A stretch of DNA of 54,652 nucleotides from a bacterium (GTDB taxonomy: Bacteria; Elusimicrobiota; Elusimicrobia; UBA1565; UBA9628): positions 1-54,652 of the forward strand of contig JAJXVH010000014.1 in the NCBI GenBank assembly GCA_021782205.1, read 5' to 3'. Under the pieces are notes generated by a model. It ran no database searches. It saw only the letters and a list, made by a program, of their open reading frames with translations, and was not told the origin of the DNA. Shown here one piece after another: positions 36,407 through 45,129 of the stretch; position 1 is the first letter of the stretch, and every line of letters begins with the position of its first letter. The translations under genes and the position numbers were made by a program.

Positions 36407-37302
36407 GGATTCTCCGTTGCGCGCGCGGCCGCGGCCAGCGTCGCAAAGCCCTGGGCCAGCGCACGCGGCGCCAGGCCCAGCGCCGCGGCCAACCGCGACG
36501 AGTCGAGCGACGCGTCGCGCGGTCGCGGCGCGGGCTTGCGCTCGTCGGCCGCGCGCGTGGGACGCGCCAAGGCCGGGTCGAAGCCGAACGCTCGGCACAG
36601 CTCCAGCGCGGTCTCATGCCGCGTCAGCCGCTCCGCGCCGCCCCAGTGGAACACGCCCGCCAGGTCCGGGTCGGCCAGGACGCGCGCGATCACCTCCGGC
36701 AGCTGGTCGCCGTCGGTGGAGGCGCGCCACTGATCGACGTGGGCGGAAATGGGGCGTCCCGCCGACAGTGCCGCCAGCCACTCGTCGACGAAGCACGGCC
36801 GCGCGCCCAGCGGGCGGCCGTAGACGCTCGACACGCGCAGGACCACGGAGCCCGGCGCGCGCGACAGCACGGCTTCTTCCGCGGCCAGCTTCGTTCGGCC
36901 GTACACGGACAGAGGGTGGACCGGGTCGCTTTCGTTGTACCAGCCTTTCTCGCCGTCGAAGACCAGATCGGTGGACAGGTGGACCAGGCGCGCGCCCGCC
37001 CGCGCGCTCAGTTCCGCGACCAGGCGCGCGGCTTCCGGGTTCAGGCGCCGGGCCATGTCCGGATCCGCCTCGCACTCGTCGGGCCGGGCCGCGCCGCCGC
37101 AGTGGACGACGGCGGCGGGGCGGATGTCCTGGAAAGCGGCGCGCACGGAGGCCGGATCTTCCAGATCCAGGCGAACCGCGCCCGGCCCCTGCGCGCGACG
37201 CGAGGCGCGGACCACGTGCCAGTCCGACGCCAGCCCCGGCGCCAGCCGCGTGCCCAGAAATCCGGTCGCGCCGGTCAGCAGAAGGCAGGGCTTTTCTTTC
37301 AT
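36403..37302 (-). CDS. RmlD-like NAD(P)-dependent sugar-nucleotide reductase (extended SDR)
   Basis: TGATGFLGTRL is the dinucleotide-binding motif, STDLVFDGEKGWYNESD carries the catalytic Thr region and VYGRTKLAAE the Tyr-Lys pair. The pattern fits RmlD (dTDP-4-dehydrorhamnose reductase) and its relatives. The length of 299 is normal. The other rhamnose genes are not adjacent, so the actual substrate is open. The ATG at 37302 directly follows a CTAG that belongs to a palindromic repeat-like element shared with 23490-23509. Confidence 0.85.
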   Translation of the reverse strand: MKEKPCLLLTGATGFLGTRLAPGLASDWHVVRASRRAQGPGAVRLDLEDPASVRAAFQDIRPAAVVHCGGAARPDECEADPDMARRLNPEAARLVAELSARAGARLVHLSTDLVFDGEKGWYNESDPVHPLSVYGRTKLAAEEAVLSRAPGSVVLRVSSVYGRPLGARPCFVDEWLAALSAGRPISAHVDQWRASTDGDQLPEVIARVLADPDLAGVFHWGGAERLTRHETALELCRAFGFDPALARPTRAADERKPAPRPRDASLDSSRLAAALGLAPRALAQGFATLAAAARATENP

Positions 37303-37365
37303 CTAGGTCTTTAGGCCCAAACGGGCTTAGGCGTTCCGCCTCAGGCCGTCTCCGTCGGCAAACAC

Positions 37366-37371
37366 TATACT
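37366..37371 (+). promoter_or_regulatory. -10 element of the small secreted protein gene
   Basis: TATACT, 6 nt before the ATG at 37378; the clearest leaderless arrangement in the window. Confidence 0.55.
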
Positions 37372-37377
37372 CTATTC

Positions 37378-37788
37378 ATGAAGCACTGGATGTTGGCCGC
37401 GGCGGTGTTGGTCCTCTCCGTGAAGGCGGGGGCTGCCGACCTGCGCAATCGCGCCTTCGATCAGGCCGCGAAACTGGCCGCCGGTCAGGATTCTCCAGTG
37501 GTTTACGACGGCGCGCGCACTCTGCCCGCCGTCGAGCAGTTCGGCATGTCCGCCGCCCCAGCGGCGTCCGCCGCCGCGGGCACGGTCTTCACGGCCCCGA
37601 CCCATGAATCTCCTTCCGCCATCGACGACGTCCCCATGCCGCAGAACTTCGGAGTCGTGCCGCACCCCCTACTGCGCGCGGCAGCGCAGCCCAACTCGAC
37701 GCGTCGCCTGAACGCCCCGCTGGGCGCCTTGCTGGGCCTGGCCGCGGGATTTTCGCTGAGCTTCGGGCTGTCGAAAGCCCTGGCCTGA
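37378..37788 (+). CDS. Small secreted or membrane protein of unknown function
   Basis: A 136-residue protein with a signal peptide (residues 1-19, ending KAGA-A), an Ala/Pro-rich middle, and a C-terminal hydrophobic segment (LLGLAAGFSLSFGLSKAL) preceded by Arg-Arg. That end could be a membrane anchor or a sorting tail. The style matches the N-terminal extension of the acyltransferase at 8-1036. No family is recognised. It is a single-gene unit with promoter and terminator-like hairpin. Confidence 0.65.
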   Translation: MKHWMLAAAVLVLSVKAGAADLRNRAFDQAAKLAAGQDSPVVYDGARTLPAVEQFGMSAAPAASAAAGTVFTAPTHESPSAIDDVPMPQNFGVVPHPLLRAAAQPNSTRRLNAPLGALLGLAAGFSLSFGLSKALA

Positions 37789-37804
37789 CGTCACGCTCTT
37801 CCGC

Positions 37805-37837
37805 GGGAAGGCCGGCCCTGGAAAGGCCGGCCTTCCC
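37805..37837. terminator. Hairpin between convergent genes
   Basis: GGGAAGGCCGGCC (37805-37817) pairs with GGCCGGCCTTCCC (37825-37837) around CTGGAAA. The T tract after it is poor, but the position between two convergent genes suggests a terminator working in both directions. Confidence 0.65.
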
Positions 37838-37860
37838 AGTTTATGGGAATCTTGGCGTCG

Positions 37861-38856
37861 TCAGCGCACGATGAGGTGTGCCCGCTGGGCGGCGGGGCGT
37901 ATCACGGCGAGCGCTCCGGAGTTAAACTCGAGAAAATCGGACTCCACGCCGTCGCTGAAAATCACGCCTCCCTCGGACATCTGCGATTCGATCTCCAAAG
38001 GCTCGCCGTCGCCCACCGCCCCGGAAACCAGGCCGGCGGCGGACACGCGGCTGACGAACGGCTCGCGCACGACGAAGAACAATTCGCGGTCCTCCCAGCG
38101 CAGGACCGGGCGCGCGTTCGTCTCTCCGCCGCCGGCCAGCCCGTCGACCATGTTGAAGGCCGACGACAGCCAACCGGTTGATCCCGCCCCGGTGGAGACG
38201 ATCACGCCGCTCGACGAGTGGTTCTCGCTGCGGTCCTTCCAGCGGATCTGGTATCGCGCGGACACATGCGTCTTGGCGCCGACGAACAAATCGTTGAAGG
38301 CGAGCAGCCGCTGGCCGTCGTTGAGCGACGCCTCGGCCAAAGTGACTTCACGCACGCGCGCGCGGCCGCGCAGAACGTTCTCGACGGCGGCGACGGCGTC
38401 CTCCAGCCGGAAGGGCAGGAGAACCCCGTCGAAGCGCGCGGGATCGGGATTAACGCCGATGATCGGCTGGGAGCCGGCGTATTTCGCGCAGTTGGCGACC
38501 AGGCCGTCCTGGCCCAAGGTGAGCACCGCGTCGTGCTGGGTGAACAAATACGTCGGGACCAGCGAGCGATCGATCGGATGGACTTCCACGTTCAACCGCG
38601 AGAGGCGGCCGACAAGATCGCGCACGGCGGGCTGATAGACGTCGTCTTCGGATTGATACGCGGCCACGGCACCCTCGGCGCGCGCGTTCGCTTCCTTCAG
38701 CGAAATTTTCCGGCGCTGGACCAAGTCGTTGACCAGCTTCGACTTGATGTGGAACCCGGCTTGCCCGGGCGTGTTGTAGCGCGCGACCAACTCCTCCATG
38801 CGCGTTTTTCGCGTGACGACCACCACCTTCTCCAAACGCGGCTCGGCGAAGCTCAC
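37861..38856 (-). CDS. Divergent NAD-kinase-like (PpnK superfamily) protein
   Basis: The 331-residue protein has the NAD kinase domain order: LTLGQDGLVANCAK at 113-126 in the place of the usual GGDGT motif, FNDLFVG at 187-193 for the NE/D motif, and VIVSTGAGSTGWL at 218-230 for the glycine-rich motif. The second Gly of GGDGT is Gln116 and the Thr is Leu119, so catalysis may be altered; Asp117 is kept. About 95 extra N-terminal residues precede the domain. It follows an SPFH gene with 7 nt between stop and start, so both should be on one transcript. It may phosphorylate NAD or bind it as a sensor. Confidence 0.75.
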   Translation of the reverse strand: MSFAEPRLEKVVVVTRKTRMEELVARYNTPGQAGFHIKSKLVNDLVQRRKISLKEANARAEGAVAAYQSEDDVYQPAVRDLVGRLSRLNVEVHPIDRSLVPTYLFTQHDAVLTLGQDGLVANCAKYAGSQPIIGVNPDPARFDGVLLPFRLEDAVAAVENVLRGRARVREVTLAEASLNDGQRLLAFNDLFVGAKTHVSARYQIRWKDRSENHSSSGVIVSTGAGSTGWLSSAFNMVDGLAGGGETNARPVLRWEDRELFFVVREPFVSRVSAAGLVSGAVGDGEPLEIESQMSEGGVIFSDGVESDFLEFNSGALAVIRPAAQRAHLIVR

Positions 38857-38863
38857 GGCGCCC

Positions 38864-39826
38864 TCACTCTCCCGCTTTCTGAGTCAGCGTCTGGAGCAGA
38901 TCCGGCGAAATGTTCAACGTGCCGATTTTTTCCGCCTTTTCGGCCAGGTCGTGGAACGCCAGGGAGATCAGCATGTTCGAATCGACGCCGCCGCGGCCGA
39001 TCGCCATCAAGGTCCGCCAATCCACGCTCTTCAGAGGCGCGAGGCTCTGCTCGAGCGCGTACGCCTTCGACTCGGCCTCCTTGCGCTCGTTGGCGACCTT
39101 CTGCTCCAAAAGACTCACCCGCTGCTGCTCGATGGCGATCTCGGCGTTCATCTTGCTCTCGCGGATTTGGCGGCGTTTGGCCTCGACCGCCAACTCGGTG
39201 TTGAGCTCGCTCTCCTTGATCTTGCGCTCCTCCTCGACGGCCGCGTTGCGGCGCGCGTAGATGGCCTGATCCGCCTTGCGCAGGAACTGCTCGCGCGCTT
39301 CGGCCTCCAGTGCTTTGGCGGTCTCCGGCGTGGGGCGCACGGACAGGATCGACAACGCGATCACCTCGATGCCGTGAGCGCCCGGCAGCTCCGAGGCGCG
39401 GATTTTTTCCAGTAGCGACGCGATCAGCGCCTGAGTGCCGGAGACCGCGGCTTCCAGCGTCAGCGCTTGAACGGAAGAGTAGGCGACGGTCTGCGCGAGG
39501 TTGACCAGGCGATCGGCCAGCTTTTTAGGGTCGTCGCTGAGGTAGCCTCCGCGCGGTCCGACGGTGTAGTTGAGCAAGGAGGCCAGTTTCGCCGGATCCG
39601 CCACGCGGAAGCCGAGCTGTCCCTGAACAGTGACGGTCTGGAAATCCTTGGTCACCAATTGAAACGCGAACGGCACGTCGACCGTGTTGATCGGCACCGC
39701 CACGATCGATGATGTGGGAGCGTAGTAGAAGAATGAAAGACCGGCCCCGCTGCGCTGCACCGACCCGTTCTTGTAGTGCAGGACGAACACCGTCGGGTCC
39801 GCTTTGAAAAACTGTATGCCAAGCAT
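38864..39826 (-). CDS. SPFH (Band 7) domain membrane-scaffold protein
   Basis: The ATG at 39826 is preferred because AGGAGG lies 6 nt upstream; a GTG at 39853 is the alternative. The SPFH domain covers about residues 10-190 (VPFAFQLVTKDFQTVTVQGQL, then DRLVNLAQTVAYSSVQALTLE). A charged coiled coil follows to about residue 275 (EEERKIKESELNTELAVEAK). SPFH proteins form ring-like oligomers that scaffold membrane microdomains or proteases. There is no obvious N-terminal membrane span, so attachment would be by the first hydrophobic strand. It leads a two-gene operon with the NAD-kinase-like protein. Confidence 0.87.
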   Translation of the reverse strand: MLGIQFFKADPTVFVLHYKNGSVQRSGAGLSFFYYAPTSSIVAVPINTVDVPFAFQLVTKDFQTVTVQGQLGFRVADPAKLASLLNYTVGPRGGYLSDDPKKLADRLVNLAQTVAYSSVQALTLEAAVSGTQALIASLLEKIRASELPGAHGIEVIALSILSVRPTPETAKALEAEAREQFLRKADQAIYARRNAAVEEERKIKESELNTELAVEAKRRQIRESKMNAEIAIEQQRVSLLEQKVANERKEAESKAYALEQSLAPLKSVDWRTLMAIGRGGVDSNMLISLAFHDLAEKAEKIGTLNISPDLLQTLTQKAGE

Positions 39827-39911
39827 GCCGCCTCCTGCGCGATCAAAGTCCACGGAGTATGCCTCCGGCCCGCAGCGCTGTCAAGCCAAGGCGAGTTCGC
39901 TCGCCCCGGCC

Positions 39912-39940
39912 TTGACGCGGCGCGCCTCCCGGCTTAAAAT
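39912..39940 (+). promoter_or_regulatory. Promoter of the thioredoxin-like gene
   Basis: TTGACG at 39912-39917, a 17-bp spacer and TAAAAT at 39935-39940, with the ATG 6 nt later. This is the best plus-strand example of a full promoter directly abutting a start codon. Confidence 0.75.
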
Positions 39941-39946
39941 TCGTAT

Positions 39947-40471
39947 ATGCGACTGGCTCTGAAGATCGTGCTCGTGTTGGCGGTGCTGGCCATGATCAAG
40001 CCGTATCTGATCAGCCCGCGCACGGCGCCGATCGCCTACACGGACACCGGCGGCGTCGCGCGACGGCTGGGCGCGGGCAAGCCCGCGGTGGTGGTGCTGT
40101 GGGTCACGCCGTGCGCCTACTGCGCGCGCTCGCTGAGCGTGCTGGATGAAATCCGGCGGCTCTATCCCGAGCAAAACTTGGACGTCGTCGGATTCTACTT
40201 GAACAAGGCCGACGACAAGTCCATCGACGACATCACGCGCAACGAGGGCCATCAAATCACCATGGCCCAGGGCCAGCCCACCGGACCCTTCGTCGAGAAC
40301 CTCCTCAAAAGCCTGGACTTCCGCGGCACCGGGCGCGACATCTACGTGGTGCGCGCCGACGGCCGCTACGACGCCGTCGACGCCTCCGACCTGCGCGAGC
40401 CGCTGGGCCGAATCCGCGACCGCGTCCGCTCGCTCCTCCTCAATAAACTGGGCCTCAAAGAGCGCGGTTGA
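39947..40471 (+). CDS. Membrane-anchored thioredoxin-like protein (TlpA type)
   Basis: A 174-residue protein with one N-terminal membrane segment (residues ~4-20) and a thioredoxin-like domain facing the periplasm. The redox motif is Cys56-Ala-Tyr-Cys59 in WVTPCAYCARS. A later TGPFVENLLKSLDFRGTGRD stretch takes the place of the usual cis-Pro region. It probably reduces or isomerises disulfides of exported proteins. The next gene starts at a TTG that overlaps its TGA. Confidence 0.82.
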   Translation: MRLALKIVLVLAVLAMIKPYLISPRTAPIAYTDTGGVARRLGAGKPAVVVLWVTPCAYCARSLSVLDEIRRLYPEQNLDVVGFYLNKADDKSIDDITRNEGHQITMAQGQPTGPFVENLLKSLDFRGTGRDIYVVRADGRYDAVDASDLREPLGRIRDRVRSLLLNKLGLKERG

Positions 40472-40980
40472 TTATTCGCAAGGCGGAGCCGGCCGACGAC
40501 GACGCCGTCGGCGAATTGCTGATCGAGGCCTTCTTGTCCACCTACGCGCGCAAACTGCCCGGCGTGATTTATGACGACGCGCGAAAAAAAGATCTGCGCG
40601 ACGTGGCCGCCAAAAGAGCACGGGCCCTGGTGCTGGTCGCCGAGAAGGACGAGCGCGTGATCGGCACCGTGGCGATCTTCAAGCCGGGGGCGGACGGCTC
40701 CGAGGCGTGGCGTCCCAACACGGCGGATCTGCGGCACCTGGCCGTGGAGCCCGCGCACCACGGCCGCGGCGTGGCCGGTCCGCTGCTGGACCGCGCGGAG
40801 GCCGTCGCGCGCGACGAATGGAAAGTCGACGCGATCGGACTGCACGTGCGCCAAGGCGCCGACGGCGTGGCGCGTCTTTACGAGCGACGCGGCTACCGGC
40901 GCGACCCGTCGGGCGACCTGCGCAAGCCGACGGTGATGCTGGAGGCCTACCTGCTGACGTGGCCGCACGCACGCACCTGA
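40468..40980 (+). CDS. GNAT family N-acetyltransferase
   Basis: The 170-residue protein has the GNAT fold: RKAEPADDDAVGELL at the start, VLVAEKDERVIGTVAIF, then LRHLAVEPAHHGRGVAGPLL as the acetyl-CoA-binding motif, and VARLYERRGYRRDP at the end. The TTG start overlaps the preceding stop as TTGA, so it should be coupled to the thioredoxin-like gene. The acetyl acceptor is unknown. Confidence 0.83.
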   Translation: MIIRKAEPADDDAVGELLIEAFLSTYARKLPGVIYDDARKKDLRDVAAKRARALVLVAEKDERVIGTVAIFKPGADGSEAWRPNTADLRHLAVEPAHHGRGVAGPLLDRAEAVARDEWKVDAIGLHVRQGADGVARLYERRGYRRDPSGDLRKPTVMLEAYLLTWPHART

Positions 40981-40990
40981 CCGCGCGGCC

Positions 40991-41019
40991 TTGACAGAAA
41001 CGCGCGCGTCCGTTATAAC
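40991..41019 (+). promoter_or_regulatory. Promoter of the amidase gene
   Basis: Perfect TTGACA at 40991-40996, a 17-bp spacer and TATAAC at 41014-41019, followed by a ~47-nt leader. Confidence 0.8.
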
Positions 41020-41072
41020 CATGTGGACGGCGGGCCGCGGCGCCGGACGATCGACAACTAAGAGAGACCATC

Positions 41073-41840
41073 ATGCGCGTCCCCCTCGTCGTTTTCATCG
41101 TCGTCGGCGCATGCCTGCGCGCCGCCGCCATGTTGCCCGCGGCACCCCAACCTCCGTCGCAGCCGCGGCCGACCGCGCCGGTGATCCTAGACCCCGGCCA
41201 CGGCGGTGGCGATCTGGGGGCCGTGGTGCACGGCATTCAGGAAAAAGACATCGCGCTGGCGGTGGCGCGCAAGGTGCGCGACCGGCTGACGGCCTGGACG
41301 CCGGTCATGCTCACGCGCGAGGACGACCATTATGTCACGCTCGACCGCCGCGTGGTGGACGCCGCGGACTGGGACGGCGCGCTGTTCGTCTCCATTCATC
41401 TTAATCAGGTCCGCAGCCGGCGCAGCGCGGGTGCGGTGGTCTACAGCTTCGGCGCGACCGGCAGCCGCCGCCGCTCGCGCCGCCGTCACCGAAAGGTGCC
41501 GTGGATGCCGGCCCCGCCGCGCGTGGAGTCGCGCGGCGGCGACGCGCTGGCCCGCGCGATCGTGACGGAACTGCGGCGCGACGGGGTCAACGCCAAGCAG
41601 GCCCGCTCCGACTACTACGTCCTTAAGGAGCCCGCCGAACCCAGCGTGCTGGTGGAACTGGGCTACCTCAGCAACCCCGCCGAGGCCAAGCGCCTGACCG
41701 ACCCGGCCTATCAGGACCGCCTGGCCGACAGCCTGGCCAAGGCCATCCACGCCTTCGCCGTCGCGCGCGCGGTGCGCGGCCAGGCTCCGGTCGCGGCCGC
41801 GCTGGCCGAAGCTCCCGCGGCCGCCGCCAAAAACCTGTAG
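41073..41840 (+). CDS. N-acetylmuramoyl-L-alanine amidase (Amidase_3)
   Basis: Exported zinc enzyme that cuts the bond between muramic acid and the stem peptide. The zinc ligands and catalytic Glu are intact: His43 (LDPGHGGGD), Glu57 (QEKDIAL), His109 (SIHLN) and Glu195 (VELGYLSN). A signal peptide covers about residues 1-20. An unusual Arg/Ser-rich insert (about 130-142) interrupts the domain. The length of 255 suits a stand-alone catalytic domain without cell-wall-binding repeats. It probably acts in cell separation or wall turnover. Confidence 0.92.
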   Translation: MRVPLVVFIVVGACLRAAAMLPAAPQPPSQPRPTAPVILDPGHGGGDLGAVVHGIQEKDIALAVARKVRDRLTAWTPVMLTREDDHYVTLDRRVVDAADWDGALFVSIHLNQVRSRRSAGAVVYSFGATGSRRRSRRRHRKVPWMPAPPRVESRGGDALARAIVTELRRDGVNAKQARSDYYVLKEPAEPSVLVELGYLSNPAEAKRLTDPAYQDRLADSLAKAIHAFAVARAVRGQAPVAAALAEAPAAAAKNL

Positions 41841-41875
41841 CCCCCCGTCCGCCGGCGTTTGCTAACATGGCCGCC

Positions 41876-42427
41876 ATGAACGTTCGAGTGCTGGTCACCG
41901 GCGGCACGTTCGACAAGGACTACGATGAGCTGACCGGCGCTCTGTCCTTTCGCCGCACGCACGTGCCCGAGATGCTGCGCCTGGGCCGCTGCCGCCTGCG
42001 CGCGCGCGTGACCACGCTGATGATGAAGGACAGCCTGTTCATGACCGCCGCCGACCGCGGCCGCATACTGGCCGCCTGCCGCCGCGCGCCAGAGACGCGC
42101 CTGGTCGTCACCCACGGCACCGACACCCTGGCCGAGACCGCCGCCGTCCTGGGCCGCGGCCTGAAAGACAAGACCGTGGTGCTCACCGGCGCCATGCGCC
42201 CCTACCGCTTCGGCTCCTCCGACGGCCTGTTCAACCTGGGCTCCGCCCTCTCCTTCGCGCAAAGCCTGCCGCCCGGCGTCTACGTGGCCATGAACGGCCT
42301 GTGCTTTCCCTGGGACGACGTGCGCAAGGATAGGCGGCGCGGCGTATTCACGACGAAGCGAGTCAGCGCGGCCGCGGTCGGCGCGGAATCTCGAACCACG
42401 CGAACTCGTCAAGCGGGGCGCGGCTGA
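41876..42427 (+). CDS. Single-domain asparaginase-like protein
   Basis: The protein covers only the N-terminal domain of type I/II asparaginases. VLVTGGTFDKDYDE carries the first catalytic Thr, VVTHGTDTLAETAAVL carries the second Thr-Asp pair, and VLTGAMRPYRFGSSDG follows. Small asparaginase-domain proteins of this length are known and are likely active only as oligomers, if at all. The ATG at 41876 lies 7 nt after an extended -10 (TGCTAACAT); an ATG at 41867 overlaps it. The last ~20 residues overlap the convergent membrane-protein gene by 65 bases and look like a non-family tail. Confidence 0.82.
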   Translation: MNVRVLVTGGTFDKDYDELTGALSFRRTHVPEMLRLGRCRLRARVTTLMMKDSLFMTAADRGRILAACRRAPETRLVVTHGTDTLAETAAVLGRGLKDKTVVLTGAMRPYRFGSSDGLFNLGSALSFAQSLPPGVYVAMNGLCFPWDDVRKDRRRGVFTTKRVSAAAVGAESRTTRTRQAGRG

Positions 42428-43988
42428 TCGCGAAAGGCAGAAAGCCCCAGTCGTTTGAATAGAAGCCGGCCTGGGTGGTGCCGTCGCTCATCAGGCGCAA
42501 GGGGACCGCGTCGTCAAGCCGCCGCACCCGCGCGATCATCCTTTCGCTCGGCAGAAGCCGGTCCGCGTTGACGCGCGTGACAACGACCATATCTCCTGGG
42601 CGGGCCGCTTTCCAGCCGCCCGTCCCGGCGTCCAGCGCGGCCGCGCCGGCCTCCTCCATGTAGTACTGGAGACCCCAATGGCCCGTGAACCAGACTTTGC
42701 GGCCGCGAGCGATCTCGGCCGCGACGGGGCCGCGGGCGAACGCGCGCTGCGCGTCCGCGTAGCGCGCGTCGACGGCGGACAACGCCAGGCTCAGCGCCAG
42801 CGTGGACGCGACTCCCAACCAGGGCCGCGCGCGGACGTCGGCCGCCGCCGGGCGGCATTCCCAGCGGGATGCCAGACCCAGGACGAGCGCCGGGACCACG
42901 GGCAGAACGAAACGCGCGGCGACGATCGGGTAGACGGCGGCAAATCCCAGCGCCGAGAGCGTCCACGCCGTCCAGAGCTCCCGTCCGCGCGCGGCGCCGC
43001 GACGGGGTTCGAGCAGCAGAGACACCGCATAGAACGCCAGCGTGCTCAGCGTCGCGCCGAGCGTCCTGTCCAGTGGGCGCACAGCCAAGCCGGCGCGGTC
43101 TAGAAACGGCGCAAACAAAAGCGTCCCCCCGGCCAGACTCAAACCGAGGCGCAGGCGCCGCCCTCGGCCCGGCTCTTGCGCGAGATAAGGCCACGCGGCC
43201 ACGGCACCGCAGCCGCCGACGAACGCAGACAGCGAACGCAGACGATGGACGGCCAGCACGTTGCGGGCCGAAAAAATCCCCGCGAGAAAATTTCCCAGCG
43301 CGAAGACCCGGTGCGTCTCGAGCACGGCCGCGTCCAAAAGCGCTGGCGCGACCGCCAGCGCCAGAAACCCCGCGATGCGCCGCGGCGGCGCGCGGCGCAG
43401 CCAGAGATAAGCCGCAGCTGTCGCGACCAGGTAGGCCGCCGAATACTTGAACAGCAGGGCGGCGCCGATCGCCAGCGCGGAGGCCATGCGCCAGTCCCCG
43501 CGATTCTCCTCCTCGCCGCGGACGAGGGCATACAGCGCAAACAAACCAAGAGCCGTCAGCATCTTCTCCGGCATCAACGTCTGCATGCAGAGGAAATACG
43601 CGGGACTGGCGGCCGCCGCCAGCACGGGAGCAAGCGGCCTCTTTAAATAGCGCGCCGCCAGAAGATAGAGCGAGGCGGCCGCGACCATGTCCAAGGGAAG
43701 AAAGGCAAGCCGTACCAGCGCCTCGCCGCCGCTCCATTTCAGCGGGAGGGCGAGCAGGTAGGGCCAAGCCGCGGAGTGTATCTGCATCGCGGCGACGGGC
43801 AGCGCCGCGCCGTACCAGTTGTAGGAGAACGCGAACGGATGCAACGGATCGCGAAGGATCTGGCGCGCGATCGCAAGATAGTAGGGCTCGTCGATATGGT
43901 AGGCCCGGCGCAGGAACAACAGCGGCCCTAAAGCGCAAAAAACCAATGCTGCGGCAAGTCCGCGCGGCGGCGGCGTCTCTTGGCTCAA
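42363..43988 (-). CDS. Membrane glycosyltransferase, PMT/GT39-like
   Basis: The 541-residue protein has about eleven membrane segments. The first outer loop has HIDEPYYLAIARQIL, the acidic pair of GT-C enzymes, then AMQIHSAAWPYLLALPLKW. QTLMPEKMLTALGLFALYAL is the next family-like region. A C-terminal soluble part of ~130 residues follows (VWFTGHWGLQYYMEEAG). It probably transfers a sugar from a polyprenyl carrier at the membrane. The start is a TTG with weak support. It is one of four GT-C-like membrane proteins in this window, all scattered. Confidence 0.75.
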   Translation of the reverse strand: MSQETPPPRGLAAALVFCALGPLLFLRRAYHIDEPYYLAIARQILRDPLHPFAFSYNWYGAALPVAAMQIHSAAWPYLLALPLKWSGGEALVRLAFLPLDMVAAASLYLLAARYLKRPLAPVLAAAASPAYFLCMQTLMPEKMLTALGLFALYALVRGEEENRGDWRMASALAIGAALLFKYSAAYLVATAAAYLWLRRAPPRRIAGFLALAVAPALLDAAVLETHRVFALGNFLAGIFSARNVLAVHRLRSLSAFVGGCGAVAAWPYLAQEPGRGRRLRLGLSLAGGTLLFAPFLDRAGLAVRPLDRTLGATLSTLAFYAVSLLLEPRRGAARGRELWTAWTLSALGFAAVYPIVAARFVLPVVPALVLGLASRWECRPAAADVRARPWLGVASTLALSLALSAVDARYADAQRAFARGPVAAEIARGRKVWFTGHWGLQYYMEEAGAAALDAGTGGWKAARPGDMVVVTRVNADRLLPSERMIARVRRLDDAVPLRLMSDGTTQAGFYSNDWGFLPFAISRAPLDEFAWFEIPRRPRPR

Positions 43989-44073
43989 AGCGAGGTTCTT
44001 AGCCGTACTCGCGCATTCTACGAAACTCTGCTCCGTGATTACGGCCGTGAACTGCGCCCATCAAAGGCGCGCT

Positions 44074-45123
44074 CTAGAACAACCGCAGTTGATCGCCCAG
44101 CGGACGGCGGAAATGATCGGAGCGGCGCGGGGCGCGTTCCCGGTTGAGGCCCAGTCGGCGGCAGGTCAAGGCGAAGAGAGCGGCCAGGTGTTCGGCGAAG
44201 ATACCCTCTCCTTTCATGCGGGAGCCGAAGCGCGGATCGTTGAGGCGGCCGCCGCGCGCGGAACGGATTTGATGGAGCACCTTGTCCTTGCGGTCCGGAT
44301 AGTTCCGGGACAGCCAATCCTCGAATAACGGTCCCAGTTGATGGGGCAGACGCAGGGCCACGTAGCCCGCGGACGCGGCGCCGGCGTCCGCGGCCGCTTC
44401 TAAAAGCCGGGGCATCTCGTGGTCGTTCAGGCCCAGGATCATGGGCGCGGTCATGACGCCCACGGGAACGCCCGCCTTGGCCAGCGTGCGGATGGCGTCC
44501 AGCCGCCGCGCCGGCGTGGAGGCGCGCGGCTCCAGGCGCCGCGCCAGCTCCGCATCCAGCGTGGTCAAGGAGACGAACACGCGCGCGCAGTCCCAGCGCG
44601 CCAGCTCCGTCAGGACGTCCAAGTCGCGCGTCACCAGATGATTCTTCGTCACCAGCCCGCACGGATGGCGCGCGTCGGCCAGCACCTGCAGGCAGCGCCG
44701 CGTGACCTGGAGCTTGCGCTCGACGGGCTGATAGACGTCCGTCACGCCGCCCAGCGCGATCCAGTCCGGCTCCCAGGACGGTTTGGACAATTCGCGCGCC
44801 AGCAGTTCGGGCGCGTCCTCCTTGACGAAAATCATCGTCTCGAAATCCAGTCCGGACGACAGACCCAGATACTCGTGATAAGGCCGCGCGTAGCAGTAGA
44901 CGCAGCCGTGCTCGCAGCCGCGGTACGGGTTCAGGCTCCAGGTAAACGGAATGTCCGGGCTGTCGTTTTTGACCAGCACGGACTTCGAATGGTCCCGAAA
45001 GAAGCGCGTGGCCGGCGCCGGCCTCTCGGCCGGGTCCGTCTCCGCCTCCCACTCGCAGGAGATTTCGTCGAAGCGGTTGGCCGGATTCAGCCCCGTCCCG
45101 CGCCCGCGCGGCGACTCGTTCAT
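44074..45123 (-). CDS. Radical SAM protein, PA0069/Rv2578c family
   Basis: Iron-sulfur enzyme related to spore photoproduct lyase-like radical SAM proteins. Cys70, Cys74 and Cys77 (CEHGCVYC) bind the 4Fe-4S cluster; NPYRGCEHGC and ALGGVTDVYQPVE are family signatures, and the tail (LFALTCRRLGLNRE) is conserved. The ATG at 45123 is chosen because it is 6 nt after the -10 element. The promoter spacer holds an SOS-box-like palindrome, so induction by DNA damage is likely. The biochemical reaction of this family is not established; a role in DNA repair or modification would fit. Confidence 0.9.
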   Translation of the reverse strand: MNESPRGRGTGLNPANRFDEISCEWEAETDPAERPAPATRFFRDHSKSVLVKNDSPDIPFTWSLNPYRGCEHGCVYCYARPYHEYLGLSSGLDFETMIFVKEDAPELLARELSKPSWEPDWIALGGVTDVYQPVERKLQVTRRCLQVLADARHPCGLVTKNHLVTRDLDVLTELARWDCARVFVSLTTLDAELARRLEPRASTPARRLDAIRTLAKAGVPVGVMTAPMILGLNDHEMPRLLEAAADAGAASAGYVALRLPHQLGPLFEDWLSRNYPDRKDKVLHQIRSARGGRLNDPRFGSRMKGEGIFAEHLAALFALTCRRLGLNRERAPRRSDHFRRPLGDQLRLF

Positions 45124-45129
45124 GAAGAC

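Noticed and set aside
42363-42427. A frameshift at the end of the asparaginase-like gene
   Set aside because: The family-like part ends near FPWDD and the remaining tail overlaps the convergent gene; a simple C-terminal extension explains this without a frameshift.
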